Origin: Azospirillum picis | GTDB taxonomy: Bacteria > Pseudomonadota > Alphaproteobacteria > Azospirillales > Azospirillaceae | Direction: 5' to 3' | Assembly (NCBI RefSeq): GCF_017876115.1 | Contig: NZ_JAGINO010000033.1 | Location: 1 to 64,000, forward strand | DNA length: 64,000 bases | Position numbers and translations under genes: made by a program | Shown: piece after piece, positions 1 through 7,828 of the stretch | How positions within the stretch are numbered: position 1 is the first letter of the stretch | Layout of the letters: each line of letters starts with the position of its first letter | Notes under the pieces: model-generated | What the model saw: only the letters and a program-made list of their open reading frames with translations | The model's database searches: none | What the model was told of the DNA's origin: nothing

Positions 1-101
1 CGATCAACAAGGACGAGGAGGCGCCGATCTTCCAGGTCGCCGACTACGGCCTCGTCGCCGACCTGTTCAAGGCCGTGCCCGAGCTGCGGCAGGCGCTCTG
101 A
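1..101 (+). CDS. etfA: Electron transfer flavoprotein alpha subunit, C-terminal end (partial)
   Basis: Only the last 32 codons are inside the window, in the frame starting at base 3, ending with TGA at 99-101. The peptide contains [19 protein letters not shown] and ends VPELRQAL. This is the highly conserved C-terminal tail of the EtfA FAD-binding domain. EtfA with EtfB passes electrons from acyl-CoA and other flavin dehydrogenases to ETF-ubiquinone oxidoreductase. The rest of the gene, and presumably etfB, lies upstream of the window. The family call rests on a short but very characteristic tail. Confidence 0.85.
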   Translation, partial: INKDEEAPIFQVADYGLVADLFKAVPELRQAL

Positions 102-124
102 TCGCTCCAGCCCCGCCGTCCCCG

Positions 125-188
125 CCTCCGATCGCCGCCCCTCCCCCGCCGTCCGGCGGCGCGCGGGAGAAAGGGGAGCGATCGGAGG
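125..188. repeat. Inverted repeat downstream of etfA
   Basis: An 11-bp perfect inverted repeat (CCTCCGATCGC at 125-135, GCGATCGGAGG at 178-188) encloses a C-rich then G-rich core, so the whole stretch can fold back. A second small hairpin (GATCGGGC, loop CTT, GCCCGATC) follows at 196-214. Neither has a T-run. They may act as 3' end structures for etfA, but that is inference. Confidence 0.5.
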
Positions 189-268
189 CAGCGGAGATCG
201 GGCCTTGCCCGATCGACCCGCCTGTTCTATCGCTGGCGGCGAGGCAACCCGACAGCAGCAGGACGGCC

Positions 269-1150
269 ATGAGCATCGACGGCACAACCGGACTCGACCA
301 TCTGGTCATCGCCACCCGCGACCTTGACGCGGCGCGCGACGCCTATGTCCGGCTCGGCTTCACGGTGACGCCGCGTGGACACCACACGGAACTGAAGTCG
401 GCCAACCACACCGTGATGTTCGCCGACGGCACCTATCTGGAACTGCTGGGCATCGAGGAGCAGCGGCCGGCCAACGCCCATTACTCCGCCTTCCTGCGCG
501 AGCGCCAGGGAATCGCCGCCATCGCGCTGAAGACCGCCGACGCTCATGCCGCCCGTGAGCCGTTGGCGGCGGCCGGCTTCCCGACCGAGCCGCCGGTCGA
601 CTTCGGCCGGCCGGTGGAGACGCCGGAGGGCAACCGCGACGCCCGCTTCACCATCACGCAGATCGATCCGGCCACCACCCCCGGCGGCCGGGTCTTCCTG
701 TGCCGGCATCACACGCCGGACCTCGTGTGGCGCAAGGACAGCCTGAACCACCCCAATGGGGCAACCGGATTGGAGGCGTTGGTGATTGCCGCCGACGATC
801 CCGCCGCGGTGGCCGCGACCTATGCCCGCCTGCTGGGCGGGTCGGTGTCGCAGCATGGCGCGGCGCTCCTTGTCGAACCCTCCGGCGGGGAGCAGGTTCG
901 CCTGCTGGTCGCGACCCCCGACCGCCTGCATTGGGCCTGGACCAGCGACCCCGCCTTTGCCGCCCCCCTTCCCTTCTTCGCCGGCTTCGTCGTCCGCGTC
1001 GCAGATTTGGAGAAGACGCAGCAGACCCTGCAGAAGAGCAAATTCCCCACGGTGGTCGGCGGCGGCGTGTTGCGGGTCGGGTCGGCCAGCGCCTGCGGCG
1101 CCATGGTCGCCTTCGCCCGTGATTTCGACCTGAACGCCCTGATCCCCTGA
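269..1150 (+). CDS. VOC (glyoxalase/bleomycin resistance) family protein
   Basis: This 293-residue protein opens with GLDHLVIATRDLDAARDAYV, the typical first beta-alpha unit of the vicinal oxygen chelate fold, followed by LGFTVTPRGHHTELKSANH. A second VOC-like half begins near residue 165 (GLEALVIAADDPAAVAATYA), so the protein is probably a two-module form of the glyoxalase-like family (PF13468-type). Such proteins bind a divalent metal and act on small substrates, but the reaction cannot be told from sequence. It stands alone between etfA and a convergent sensor kinase. The ATG is preceded by an AGCAGGA purine stretch. Confidence 0.8.
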   Translation: MSIDGTTGLDHLVIATRDLDAARDAYVRLGFTVTPRGHHTELKSANHTVMFADGTYLELLGIEEQRPANAHYSAFLRERQGIAAIALKTADAHAAREPLAAAGFPTEPPVDFGRPVETPEGNRDARFTITQIDPATTPGGRVFLCRHHTPDLVWRKDSLNHPNGATGLEALVIAADDPAAVAATYARLLGGSVSQHGAALLVEPSGGEQVRLLVATPDRLHWAWTSDPAFAAPLPFFAGFVVRVADLEKTQQTLQKSKFPTVVGGGVLRVGSASACGAMVAFARDFDLNALIP

Positions 1151-1225
1151 GCCGGACTCCCGGATTGGATTTCCCGCCCTGATGCCAGCGGGAGCCGGCC
1201 CGCGCCTATGGGCGCGGGCCGGACA

Positions 1226-3697
1226 TCACGCCACCGTCCGGCAGTCGCTCCACACGGGAGCCATCACCTCGGACACCGCCCGGCGCAGGTCGGCGGCCCG
1301 TACAGGCTTGTGGATGACCCGGAAATTCCCTGCCTCCGCCTCCTGCGCCCTGGCGGGCGCCGTATCGCCGGTGACGAGGAGCCCCGGAAGGATGCGGCCG
1401 AGGGCGAGGCGGACCTCGCGGATCGCTTCGGTGCCGGTTCGGCCGTCGCGCAGACGGTAGTCGGCGATGATCAGGTCGGGAACGGGCCCGCGGTGGGCGA
1501 GGTCGAGCGCCTCGGCGCAGGATCCGGCCGCCGACACGGTGCAGCCCCACTCCACCAGCATCGCGCGCAGCCCCTCTCGCACGATCTCGTCGTCCTCGAT
1601 GACCAGCACGGTGGTGGGAACCGCCGGCCGGGCTGCGGCCGCGGTCGCGGGCGGATGGGCCGCCGGGGCCAGGGCGAGCGGCACCTCCACCGCGAAGACC
1701 GATCCCCGGCCCGGGCTGGAGCGCACCGTCACCGGATGGCCCATCATTTCCGACAGCCGGCGGACGACGGCCAGCCCCAGGCCGAGCCCCTGGTCGCGGT
1801 TGCGGCTGGCATTGCCGACCTGCACGAACTCCTGGAAGATGTCCGCCTGCTGGTCGGCCGGAATGCCGATGCCGGTATCCCACACCTCGATCCGTACCCG
1901 GTCGCGCAGGCGGCGGCAACCGATCAGCACGCGCCCCTGGGCGGTATAGCGCAGGGCGTTCTCCACAAGGTTCTGCAGGATGCGGCCCAGCAGCATAGGG
2001 TCGCTGTACACGTTGGCACGGCTGGGAACGATGTGCAGCAGCAGCCCTTTCTGAAGGGCGACGGGACGGCTGCTCGCGGCAACCCGTTCAAGCACCTCCC
2101 CCAGGGGAAAGGCCGTCATGTCGGGCACCACCGCCCCGGCATCCAGCCGGGAGACGTCGAGCAGGCCGTCCAGCAGCATCTTCAACGCACCGAGCGACCG
2201 GTCCATGGTCCCCAGCACATTGCGCGTCGGCCCGTCGGCGATGCGGCTGGACAGGACCTCCATCAGCAGCATCAGCGACTGCACCGGCTGGCGCAGGTCG
2301 TGGCTGGCCGCCGCCAGGAACTTCGACTTCGCGATGTTGGCGCGGTCGGCCTCGCGGCGCGCGGCGGCCAGTTCCGCCTGAGCGCGCTTGTGGTCGGAGA
2401 TGTCCCGCACGATGGCGATCAGGCTGACCAGACGGCCGTCGCGATCGCGTACGGGCGACGCGCTCAGCTCCAGATGGCGGTCGCGCCCCTCCGCCGCGTC
2501 CGGGCGGCTCAACTCGATCCGGGCATCGCGGCCGACGACGATGGCGTCGCGCAGCGGCTGCAGCGCCCCGCGGTCACTGATCGCCCGCTCCAGCGACGCC
2601 AAGGCGCCGGACTCCATCAGCCCGGACGCCGGGGCGCCGAGCAACTGCTCGAGCGCCGGGTTGGCATAGACGATCGGCATCCCCGGCCGGCTGGCGTCGG
2701 CGATCATGATGCCGTCCTTGCTCCAGGCCAGCGCCCGGTTGCGGACCCGCAGCGCCCGTTCGGTGCGGCGGCGCCACTGCAGCTCGATGACGAAGGCGAC
2801 CACGAACAGCAGGACGACCGCCGTCGTCACGCCGGCCCAGCCGATGTAGATGCGGGCGTTCTCGCGCCATGGGCCGAACACCGTCTCCACCGATTCCCCG
2901 ACGACAGCCACCACCGGCAGGTCGTAGGCCGCGCGGTAGGCGGTGATCCGCTCGACCCCATCGACCGGGCTGACCATCCGCATGTGGCCTGCGGCATGCT
3001 GACGCATCACCCGCCAAAGCTCGCTGTCGGCGGTGACGCGGCTCGCCGCCGCGGTCTCGACGTTGCGGGCCAGGACGGTCCCGTCGGCCCGCAGCAGCGT
3101 CGCGACCGCATCCGTCGGCAGCCCGAGCACACGGTAGTAGCGCACGAAGGAATCGACCGGCACGTCGGCGACCGCGATGCCGGCGAAGGTGCCGTCGGAT
3201 GTCTCCAGCCGCCGCGAAACCGGGATCAGCAGCTCCCCGGTCTGGGAGGAGGTATAGGGCTTGCCGATCACCGCGCCGCGGACCGACGAGTCGCGGGCGA
3301 TGCCGAACTCGTCGCGATCGACGACCGCACCCTGGAAGGTGGCACGCCCGGCCCCGAGCGTGGGGACGCCCTGGCTGTCGTAGGCGCGCACGCCGACCAC
3401 CAGCCCTTCCTCGAAGGCGCGGCGGGAGTCGATGCGCATCGGCTGGCCGCGTTGCGTGTTGGCGACCAGATCCAGCAGCAGGTCGTCGACCCGGCGGAAG
3501 GTCGACACCGCATGCTCCTCCACCAGTCGGGAGAGGACCGTGGTCTTCTCGTAGGCGGTCTGGTCGAGCAGATGCTCTTCCCGCTGCAGCCGGTCGAGCA
3601 GCACCCACCACAGGGCGGCGATCGCCACCGCCACGGCCAGTGCCGGCAGGACGAGGCGTCCGCCGAAACCTGAGAAAAGCCGGAGCGCCCGTTTCAC
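1226..3697 (-). CDS. Hybrid sensor histidine kinase with C-terminal receiver domain
   Basis: An 823-residue membrane sensor. There is one transmembrane helix at about residues 12-33, a periplasmic cache-like sensing region to about 285, a second helix at about 285-305, and a PAS region at about 320-435. The HisKA box has the phosphoacceptor in AAASHDLRQP (about H466). The ATPase core has N-box NLVENALRY and G-boxes DTGIGIP and GLGLGLAVVRRL. A receiver domain starts near 695 with acceptor Asp in LIIADYR (about D746). A GTG start at 3697 is chosen because GGAG lies 8 bases upstream and translation then begins just before the first helix. No DNA-binding output or separate regulator is adjacent, so this is an orphan hybrid kinase of unknown signal. 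Confidence 0.9.
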   Translation of the reverse strand: MKRALRLFSGFGGRLVLPALAVAVAIAALWWVLLDRLQREEHLLDQTAYEKTTVLSRLVEEHAVSTFRRVDDLLLDLVANTQRGQPMRIDSRRAFEEGLVVGVRAYDSQGVPTLGAGRATFQGAVVDRDEFGIARDSSVRGAVIGKPYTSSQTGELLIPVSRRLETSDGTFAGIAVADVPVDSFVRYYRVLGLPTDAVATLLRADGTVLARNVETAAASRVTADSELWRVMRQHAAGHMRMVSPVDGVERITAYRAAYDLPVVAVVGESVETVFGPWRENARIYIGWAGVTTAVVLLFVVAFVIELQWRRRTERALRVRNRALAWSKDGIMIADASRPGMPIVYANPALEQLLGAPASGLMESGALASLERAISDRGALQPLRDAIVVGRDARIELSRPDAAEGRDRHLELSASPVRDRDGRLVSLIAIVRDISDHKRAQAELAAARREADRANIAKSKFLAAASHDLRQPVQSLMLLMEVLSSRIADGPTRNVLGTMDRSLGALKMLLDGLLDVSRLDAGAVVPDMTAFPLGEVLERVAASSRPVALQKGLLLHIVPSRANVYSDPMLLGRILQNLVENALRYTAQGRVLIGCRRLRDRVRIEVWDTGIGIPADQQADIFQEFVQVGNASRNRDQGLGLGLAVVRRLSEMMGHPVTVRSSPGRGSVFAVEVPLALAPAAHPPATAAAARPAVPTTVLVIEDDEIVREGLRAMLVEWGCTVSAAGSCAEALDLAHRGPVPDLIIADYRLRDGRTGTEAIREVRLALGRILPGLLVTGDTAPARAQEAEAGNFRVIHKPVRAADLRRAVSEVMAPVWSDCRTVA

Positions 3698-4007
3698 GTG
3701 TTCTCCGAACGCTGTGAACCCGTTCCATAGCCTTGGACCGCCCTGGAACCGCGGCGGAATGGCAGTGGCAAGAATGCCGCAACGCAAATGGCGACGCAAC
3801 GACGTTAGCGGCAAGGTGGAAACGCAATGACCTTGCTCCACCGGGGCGTACAGCCCTCCCCGTCGGCGCTGCCGCTGCGGAACCGCCTTACTGCGGTTGC
3901 TCCCCTCCCCCATCCGGCGGTTACCGGAACGTCCGATGCCGGCATTCCGGCCAAGCCTCCGCCGAAAGCGGCTTTCCGCCCGACCTGCCGCCCGCTATAC
4001 CGCGGGC

Positions 4008-5591
4008 ATGAACTTCGCCCGCGCCATCGCCACCGTCGGTGGCCTCACCCTGCTGAGCCGGCTGGCCGGCTTCGCCCGCGACATCCTGACCGCGGCGGTG
4101 CTGGGGGCAGGCCCGGTGGCGGATGCCTTCTTCGTGGCGCTCAAGCTGCCAAACCTGTTCCGCCGCCTTTTCGCCGAGGGCGCGTTCGGCGTCGCCTTCG
4201 TCCCGCTGTTCGCGGCCGAACTGCAGACCCGCGGCCGCGCCGCCGCCATCCGCTTCGCGGAGGAGGCCCTGGCGCTGCTGCTGACGATGCTGCTGCCCTT
4301 CACGGTGGCGGCCATCGTCGCCATGCCCTGGCTGATGCACGGGCTGGCGCCGGGATTCGTCGACGACCCGGCGAAGTTCGGACTGGCCGTCGACATGGCG
4401 CGGCTCACCTTCCCGTATCTGGCGCTCGTGTCGCTGGTGGCGCTGCTCGGCGGCGTCCTGAACGCGCTCGACCGTTTCGGCCCCTTCGCCGCCGCTCCGA
4501 TCGCCTTCAACCTGACCCTGGTCGCCGCCCTGCTGATCGCTCCGCGCCTGGGGCTGGAACCGGGACGCGCGATGGCGGCCGCGGTCACCCTGTCCGGCGC
4601 GGTCCAGGTCGGCTGGATGGCATGGGCCTGCCGGCGCGCCGGCGTGACCCTGCGCCTGCGGATGCCGCGGATGACCGAGGGGATGCGCAGACTGTTCCGG
4701 CTGATCGGGCCCGGAGCACTGGGTGCCGGCGTCATGCAGATCAACCTGTTCGTCAATATCCTGCTGGCATCCCTGCTGCCGTCCGGATCGGTGTCCTTCC
4801 TCTATTACGCCGACCGGCTGAACCAGATGCCGCTCGGCGTCATCGGCATCGCCATCGGCACCGCCCTGCTGCCGGTGCTGGCGCGCCACGCCGCCGCCGG
4901 CGACGACCGGATGGTGCGTCATTACCTGAGCCGCGCCCTGGAGTTCAGCCTGCTTCTCGGGCTGCCGGCGGCGGTGGCGCTGGGGGTGGCGGGGGAACCG
5001 ATCGTCGCCGTGCTGTTCCAGCGCGGCGCCTTCGGCCCGGCGGAAGCGCAGGCCACCGCGATGGCGCTCGCCGCCTACGCCGTCGGCATCCCCGCCTATG
5101 TGATCGTCAAGTCCCTGAACGCCGCCTTCTTTGCCCGCCACGACACCACGACGCCCGTGCGGGTCGCCGTGGTGGTGACGGTGGCGACGGCGGTGCTCGC
5201 GTTGGCGCTGATGCCCTGGCTGGAACATGTCGGCATCGCGCTGTCCACCGGGCTGACGGCCTGGCTCGACGTGGCGCTGCTGGTGGTGGCGATGCGCCGG
5301 CGCGGCCTGTTCGACCTGGACGAGCGGCTGAAGCGCCGCGCGCCGCGCATCGCCGTCGCGGCGGCCGGCATGGGAGCGGCGCTCCTGCTCGGATGCTGGT
5401 TGCTGGCGCCCTGGCTGGCGGCGCCGGCGACGGCGGTGCGCTTCGCCGCGCTGGCGCTCCTGGTCGGCGGCGGTGCGGCAGCCTTCGGCCTGCTGGCGGT
5501 GTTACTCGGCGGCGCCAGCGTCGGCGACCTCAAGGCGATGCTCAAATCCTCCCCGTCCGCCGGGCCGCGGGCCGAGGGGGGGCTTGGATGA
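4008..5591 (+). CDS. murJ: Lipid II flippase MurJ (MviN family)
   Basis: A 527-residue polytopic inner-membrane protein opening with FARAIATVGGLTLLSRLAGF and ARDILTAAVLGAGPVADAF, the MurJ signature region. About 14 hydrophobic segments follow, including SFLYYADRLNQMPLGVIGIA and the AEGAFGVAFVPLF loop. MurJ flips the peptidoglycan precursor lipid II across the cytoplasmic membrane. The ATG at 4008 is used because the protein then starts at the usual family N-terminus; longer in-frame extensions upstream look non-coding. The stop codon lies inside the direct repeat flanking the palindromic element that follows. Confidence 0.95.
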   Translation: MNFARAIATVGGLTLLSRLAGFARDILTAAVLGAGPVADAFFVALKLPNLFRRLFAEGAFGVAFVPLFAAELQTRGRAAAIRFAEEALALLLTMLLPFTVAAIVAMPWLMHGLAPGFVDDPAKFGLAVDMARLTFPYLALVSLVALLGGVLNALDRFGPFAAAPIAFNLTLVAALLIAPRLGLEPGRAMAAAVTLSGAVQVGWMAWACRRAGVTLRLRMPRMTEGMRRLFRLIGPGALGAGVMQINLFVNILLASLLPSGSVSFLYYADRLNQMPLGVIGIAIGTALLPVLARHAAAGDDRMVRHYLSRALEFSLLLGLPAAVALGVAGEPIVAVLFQRGAFGPAEAQATAMALAAYAVGIPAYVIVKSLNAAFFARHDTTTPVRVAVVVTVATAVLALALMPWLEHVGIALSTGLTAWLDVALLVVAMRRRGLFDLDERLKRRAPRIAVAAAGMGAALLLGCWLLAPWLAAPATAVRFAALALLVGGGAAAFGLLAVLLGGASVGDLKAMLKSSPSAGPRAEGGLG

Positions 5592-5802
5592 CCGGCCAGG
5601 GGCATCGCATATGGCGATAATTGCCCTCTCCCGCCCCGGGAGAGGGAGGGGACCCACGAAGTGGGGAGGGTGAGGGGTGGCCCAAGACGCTAGAACTGCA
5701 AGGTTTCTTGGATCACCCCTCACCCTTCCCATGCCCCGCATGGGCCCCTTCCCTCTCCCGGGGCGGGAGAGGGAGCCATATGCGATGCCCCTGGATGACC
5801 GG
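5587..5802. mobile_element. MITE-like palindromic element with flanking direct repeat
   Basis: The segment 5596-5794 is a near-perfect fold-back of about 200 bases. The outer arms are a perfect 20-bp inverted repeat (5596-5615 and 5775-5794), continued by CCCTCTCCCGCCCCGGGAG-type arms and by a GGGTGAGGGGTG/CACCCCTCACCC pair around a central CTAGAACTGCAAGG region. It is flanked by the direct repeat GATGACCGGC (5587-5596 and 5794-5803; 12 bp if TG is included). The structure is that of a small non-autonomous insertion with target duplication. The left repeat contains the murJ TGA stop, and the right copy ends just before the metZ -35 box. No coding capacity is seen. Confidence 0.65.
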
Positions 5803-5812
5803 CTTACCCCTC

Positions 5813-5841
5813 TTGACTGGCGTCATAGACGGTCGTACAAG
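5813..5841 (+). promoter_or_regulatory. Predicted sigma-70-type promoter of metZ
   Basis: TTGACT (5813-5818) and TACAAG (5836-5841) are separated by 17 bases. Transcription would start near 5848, exactly where the riboswitch begins. The right end of the palindromic element lies only about 10 bases upstream of the -35 box. Confidence 0.6.
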
Positions 5842-5847
5842 CGGATC

Positions 5848-5905
5848 CACGTGGTGATTTGGTCGACCGGCTTGCGGGCCACGTAAAACAACCCGCTAAA
5901 AAGGT
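5848..5905 (+). ncRNA. SAM-II riboswitch (SAM_alpha)
   Basis: The stretch shows the SAM-II pattern: CACGTGGTGATTTG, then CCGGCTTGCGGGCCACGT, then a conserved A-rich CGCTAAAAAGG tail. P1 pairs GTGG (5851-5854) with CCAC (5879-5882), and the CGCTAAAAAGG segment supplies the pseudoknot strand. The SAM-II class is known from alphaproteobacterial metA, metX and metZ leaders. It binds S-adenosylmethionine and lowers expression of methionine synthesis genes. Here it precedes metZ by about 95 bases, with an intrinsic terminator between, so transcription attenuation is the likely mode. Confidence 0.88.
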
Positions 5906-5921
5906 CCGAGCCGCGCCTGCG

Positions 5922-5949
5922 CCTCGACCCGATCGGTCGGGGCTTTTTT
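5922..5949 (+). terminator. Intrinsic terminator in the metZ leader
   Basis: An 8-bp stem (CCTCGACC at 5922-5929 with GGTCGGGG at 5935-5942, one G-U pair) and a 5-base loop are followed by CTTTTTT. It lies 17 bases after the riboswitch and 50 bases before the metZ start, so it probably executes SAM-dependent termination. Confidence 0.8.
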
Positions 5950-5999
5950 GTTTGCGGCCGGCCTTGCCCCACCGGCGTACCATAGGGGAGAGCCGCGCA

Positions 6000-7208
6000 A
6001 TGCCGCGCACCGACCATCGCAATCCGAACGTCTCGGGGCTGCGCCCCCGCTCCAAGCTGGTCCATGGCGGCATCCGCCGCTCGCAGTTCGACGAGACCTG
6101 CGAGGCGCTGTACCAGACCTCCGGCTACGTCTACGGCTCGGCCGAGGAGGCGGAGAGCGCCTTCGCCAACGACGGTTCGCGCCACGTCTATTCGCGGTTC
6201 CGCAACCCGACCTCGGCGATGTTCGAGGACCGGCTGGCCGAGTATGAAGGGGCGGAGTGGGCCTACGCCACCTCCAGCGGCATGGCGGCGGTGCATGGCG
6301 CGCTGCTCAGCGGCCTGCGCGCCGGCGACCGCATCGTGGCGCCGCGCTCGCTCTTCATCTCCTGCTACTGGATCATCAAGGAGCTGTGCACCCGCTTCGG
6401 CATGGAGTCGGTGTTCGTCGACGGCACCAGCCTGGCCGAATGGCAGGAGGCCCTGTCCAGGCCGACCAAGGCGGTCTTCGTCGAAAGCCCGTCGAATCCG
6501 GGCCTGGAGGTGGTCGACCTGGAAGCGGTCTGCGCGCTGGCCCACAAGGCCGGCGCGGTGGTGGTCGCCGACAACGCCTTCGCCACCCCCGTTCTCCAGC
6601 GTCCGTTCGAGTTCGGTGCCGACGTCGTCATCTATTCGGCGACCAAGCACATCGACGGCCAGGGCCGCTGCCTGGGCGGGGTGATCCTGGCCAAGGACAG
6701 GAAGTACGGCTCCGACGTGATCCATCCCTTCCTGCGCCACACCGGCCCGGCGATCTCGCCCTTCAACGCCTGGCTGCTGCTGAAGGGCATGGAGACGCTG
6801 GAACTGCGCGTCCAGGCCCAGTCGGCAGCCGCGTTCCAGGTGGCGCAGTTCCTGGAAAGCCACCCGAAGGTCGCCCAGGTGCTCTACCCGCTGGTGCCCA
6901 GCCACCCGCAGTACGACTTGGTGCGCAAGCAGATGAGCGGCGGCGGCAACATGCTGTCGATCTTCCTGAAGGGCGGCAAGTCCGAGGCGTTCAACACGCT
7001 GAACGGCCTGCGCATGGTGATGATCTCCAACAATCTCGGCGATTCGAAGAGCCTGATCACCCATCCCGCGACCACCACCCACTCCAAGCTGACCGACGAG
7101 GAGAAGGCGGCTGCCCGCATCGAACCCGGATTGCTGCGACTGTCCGTTGGTCTAGAGGACCCCCAGGACATCATCGAAGATCTCGACCGCGCGCTCGCCG
7201 AGGCGTAA
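6000..7208 (+). CDS. metZ: O-succinylhomoserine sulfhydrylase
   Basis: A 402-residue PLP enzyme of the Cys/Met metabolism family. It has the ASSGMAA-like TSSGMAAVHGAL phosphate-binding loop, VADNAFATPVLQRPFEFGADVV and the PLP-binding lysine in YSATKHIDGQGR (about K216). It converts O-succinylhomoserine (or the acetyl ester) plus sulfide to homocysteine, feeding methionine and SAM synthesis. The SAM-II riboswitch and terminator upstream support the assignment to the methionine pathway rather than cystathionine gamma-synthase or lyase. The ATG is preceded by GGGGAGAG. Confidence 0.93.
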   Translation: MPRTDHRNPNVSGLRPRSKLVHGGIRRSQFDETCEALYQTSGYVYGSAEEAESAFANDGSRHVYSRFRNPTSAMFEDRLAEYEGAEWAYATSSGMAAVHGALLSGLRAGDRIVAPRSLFISCYWIIKELCTRFGMESVFVDGTSLAEWQEALSRPTKAVFVESPSNPGLEVVDLEAVCALAHKAGAVVVADNAFATPVLQRPFEFGADVVIYSATKHIDGQGRCLGGVILAKDRKYGSDVIHPFLRHTGPAISPFNAWLLLKGMETLELRVQAQSAAAFQVAQFLESHPKVAQVLYPLVPSHPQYDLVRKQMSGGGNMLSIFLKGGKSEAFNTLNGLRMVMISNNLGDSKSLITHPATTTHSKLTDEEKAAARIEPGLLRLSVGLEDPQDIIEDLDRALAEA

Positions 7209-7213
7209 AGATC

Positions 7214-7268
7214 GTGCCGGAACCTTATGCTGCAGTGCAGCGTTGACTGCGCGCCGAGGTTCCGGCAC
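7214..7268. repeat. Inverted repeat between metZ and the phasin gene
   Basis: A perfect 12-bp inverted repeat (GTGCCGGAACCT at 7214-7225, AGGTTCCGGCAC at 7257-7268) encloses a second small palindrome, GCTGC-AGT-GCAGC. It lies 6 bases after metZ and 25 bases before the phasin start. It has no T-run, so it may be a leader structure or an operator rather than a classical terminator. Confidence 0.6.
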
Positions 7269-7292
7269 CGACACCAGAGCGAGGCGAAGCCA

Positions 7293-7808
7293 ATGGCAAC
7301 GAACGGCAACGGCAACAGCCACCCCACCGACAGGCTCATGGCCGTTGCCGGTCAGATGGCCAAGACGGGCATGCGCGGCAACGAGATGGGCGTCGCCGCC
7401 GCCCAGACGATCGGCTACCGCACCGCCATGATGGCGGCGGCCATGTCCAACCCCATCGACTTCGCCAATCCGGAATTCATCCGCATGGGCTCCGAGAAGG
7501 TCGAGGCCGCCGTGGAGGCATTCCACGCCGTTGCCACTGGCATCGGGGAGTTCGGGCAGGCCTGGTTCACCATGGTGACCAAGCAGACCCAGGCCGCCGC
7601 CGTCACCATCGGCGGCTTGGCGACCTGCAAGAATCCGGTCGAGATCGTCGACGTGCAGCAGCGGCTGCTGGCGGACGCGATGGATGCCGGCATTCACGCC
7701 AACCTGCGCCTGATCGAGGCGACGGCGGCCTTGACCGCCGCCAGCCTCATGCCGGCCTACCGCAAGGTCCGTGCGAACGCCCGCCGCCTCGCCCGCGCGC
7801 AGGGCTGA
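7293..7808 (+). CDS. Phasin family protein
   Basis: A 171-residue, alanine-rich helical protein with no signal peptide. The central region (FHAVATGIGEFGQAWFTMVTKQTQAAAVTIG and VEIVDVQQRLLADAMDAGIHANLRL) matches the phasin_2 type amphipathic pattern. Phasins coat polyhydroxyalkanoate granules and affect their size and number. The ATG at 7293 follows a GAGGCGAAG sequence. No PHA synthase or depolymerase lies nearby. The family call is from the overall pattern rather than a catalytic motif. Confidence 0.7.
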   Translation: MATNGNGNSHPTDRLMAVAGQMAKTGMRGNEMGVAAAQTIGYRTAMMAAAMSNPIDFANPEFIRMGSEKVEAAVEAFHAVATGIGEFGQAWFTMVTKQTQAAAVTIGGLATCKNPVEIVDVQQRLLADAMDAGIHANLRLIEATAALTAASLMPAYRKVRANARRLARAQG

Positions 7809-7828
7809 GCCCATCCGGGGCGCAGCCG

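Noticed and set aside
1208-3673. Long plus-strand open frame opposite the hybrid sensor kinase
   Set aside because: The minus-strand product has full HisKA, ATPase and receiver motifs; the plus-strand frame has no recognisable domain.
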